NCBI GenBank assembly: GCA_945905925.1
Contig: CAMDQN010000018.1
Location: forward strand, 1-64,000
Origin: Singulisphaera sp. GP187
GTDB lineage: Bacteria > Planctomycetota > Planctomycetia > Gemmatales > Gemmataceae
Direction: 5' to 3'
DNA: 64,000 nt
Part shown: one piece after another, positions 63,964 through 64,000 of the stretch
Layout: each line of letters begins with the position of its first letter
How positions within the stretch are numbered: the stretch's first letter is position 1
The notes under the pieces: generated by a model
Seen by the model: only the letters and a program-made list of their open reading frames with translations
What the model was told of the DNA's origin: nothing
The model's database searches: none
Program-made: the position numbers and the translations under genes

Positions 63964-64000
63964 GTGTGCCTTTCGTCGTCGGGGTTTGCGGCACGCCCCG

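Larger units (their letters stand above)
61731..64000. mobile_element. Edge of a prophage-like element
   Basis: Three minus-strand genes: a coiled-coil protein, a beta-rich virion-like protein and a P27-type terminase small subunit, running in from the right edge of the window. The left boundary is near 61.1-61.7 kb, where coding becomes fragmentary. No integrase, large terminase or att site is visible, so the extent and completeness are unknown. Confidence 0.6.

Overview
The window is about 64 kb of high-GC chromosome from a planctomycete of the Gemmata type. This rests on gene content: DUF1552, DUF1501 and DUF1585 secreted proteins, DUF1559 pseudopilin-like proteins, a TIGR02996 repeat-companion protein, a Gemmata-type small protein family (here broken), CotH kinases, sulfatase, WD40 and HEAT proteins, and an LptD-like outer-membrane protein. 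The assignment is inference; no 16S gene is present to test it.

Layout. 1-13.1 kb: secreted and periplasmic proteins (DUF1585 tail, DUF1552, M20 peptidase, NTF2-like, two TIM-barrel proteins, DUF1559-type, WD40, sulfatase) with ispD and a coiled-coil protein. 13.2-26.1 kb: zinc-ribbon/beta-solenoid protein, DUF1559 plus lipoprotein pair, glnS, gltX, argC with a TIGR02996 protein, amidase, RluA pseudouridine synthase, and a two-gene split D-glutamate cyclase module. 26.1-30.5 kb: an rRNA operon on the minus strand that has a strong promoter, tRNA-Ile, tRNA-Ala, 23S and 5S but no 16S. Its 23S gene is interrupted in domain V by a 370-nt group I intron. 30.6-40.1 kb: methylisocitrate lyase with an overlapping Mla-type ATPase, a frameshifted Gemmata-family gene, and a CotH - DUF4956 - VTC - CotH cluster followed by a DUF1501 protein. 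40.2-47.3 kb: two tiny lipoproteins, an ECF sigma/anti-sigma pair, a SelW-like selenoprotein read through an in-frame TGA, a DUF1559-type lipoprotein, and a histidine kinase with a REC-XRE response regulator. 47.6-60.4 kb: HEAT protein, LptD-like protein, diacylglycerol kinase, an sdhB without sdhA/C, CsaA-like, holA, nnrE, rho, a DUF255/DsbD-N fusion and a gamma-glutamylcyclotransferase-like protein. 60.4-64 kb: small unknown genes, a decayed stretch and the edge of a prophage-like element with a P27-type terminase small subunit.

The most notable signals are the 23S group I intron, the unlinked 23S operon that keeps the Ile-Ala spacer tRNAs, the SelW selenoprotein with a SECIS-like stem, the CotH/VTC/DUF4956 cluster whose CotH proteins carry an LTXXQ-like module, and many large intergenic inverted repeats of several families that often touch stop codons. 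Genes are mostly monocistronic or in two-gene units.
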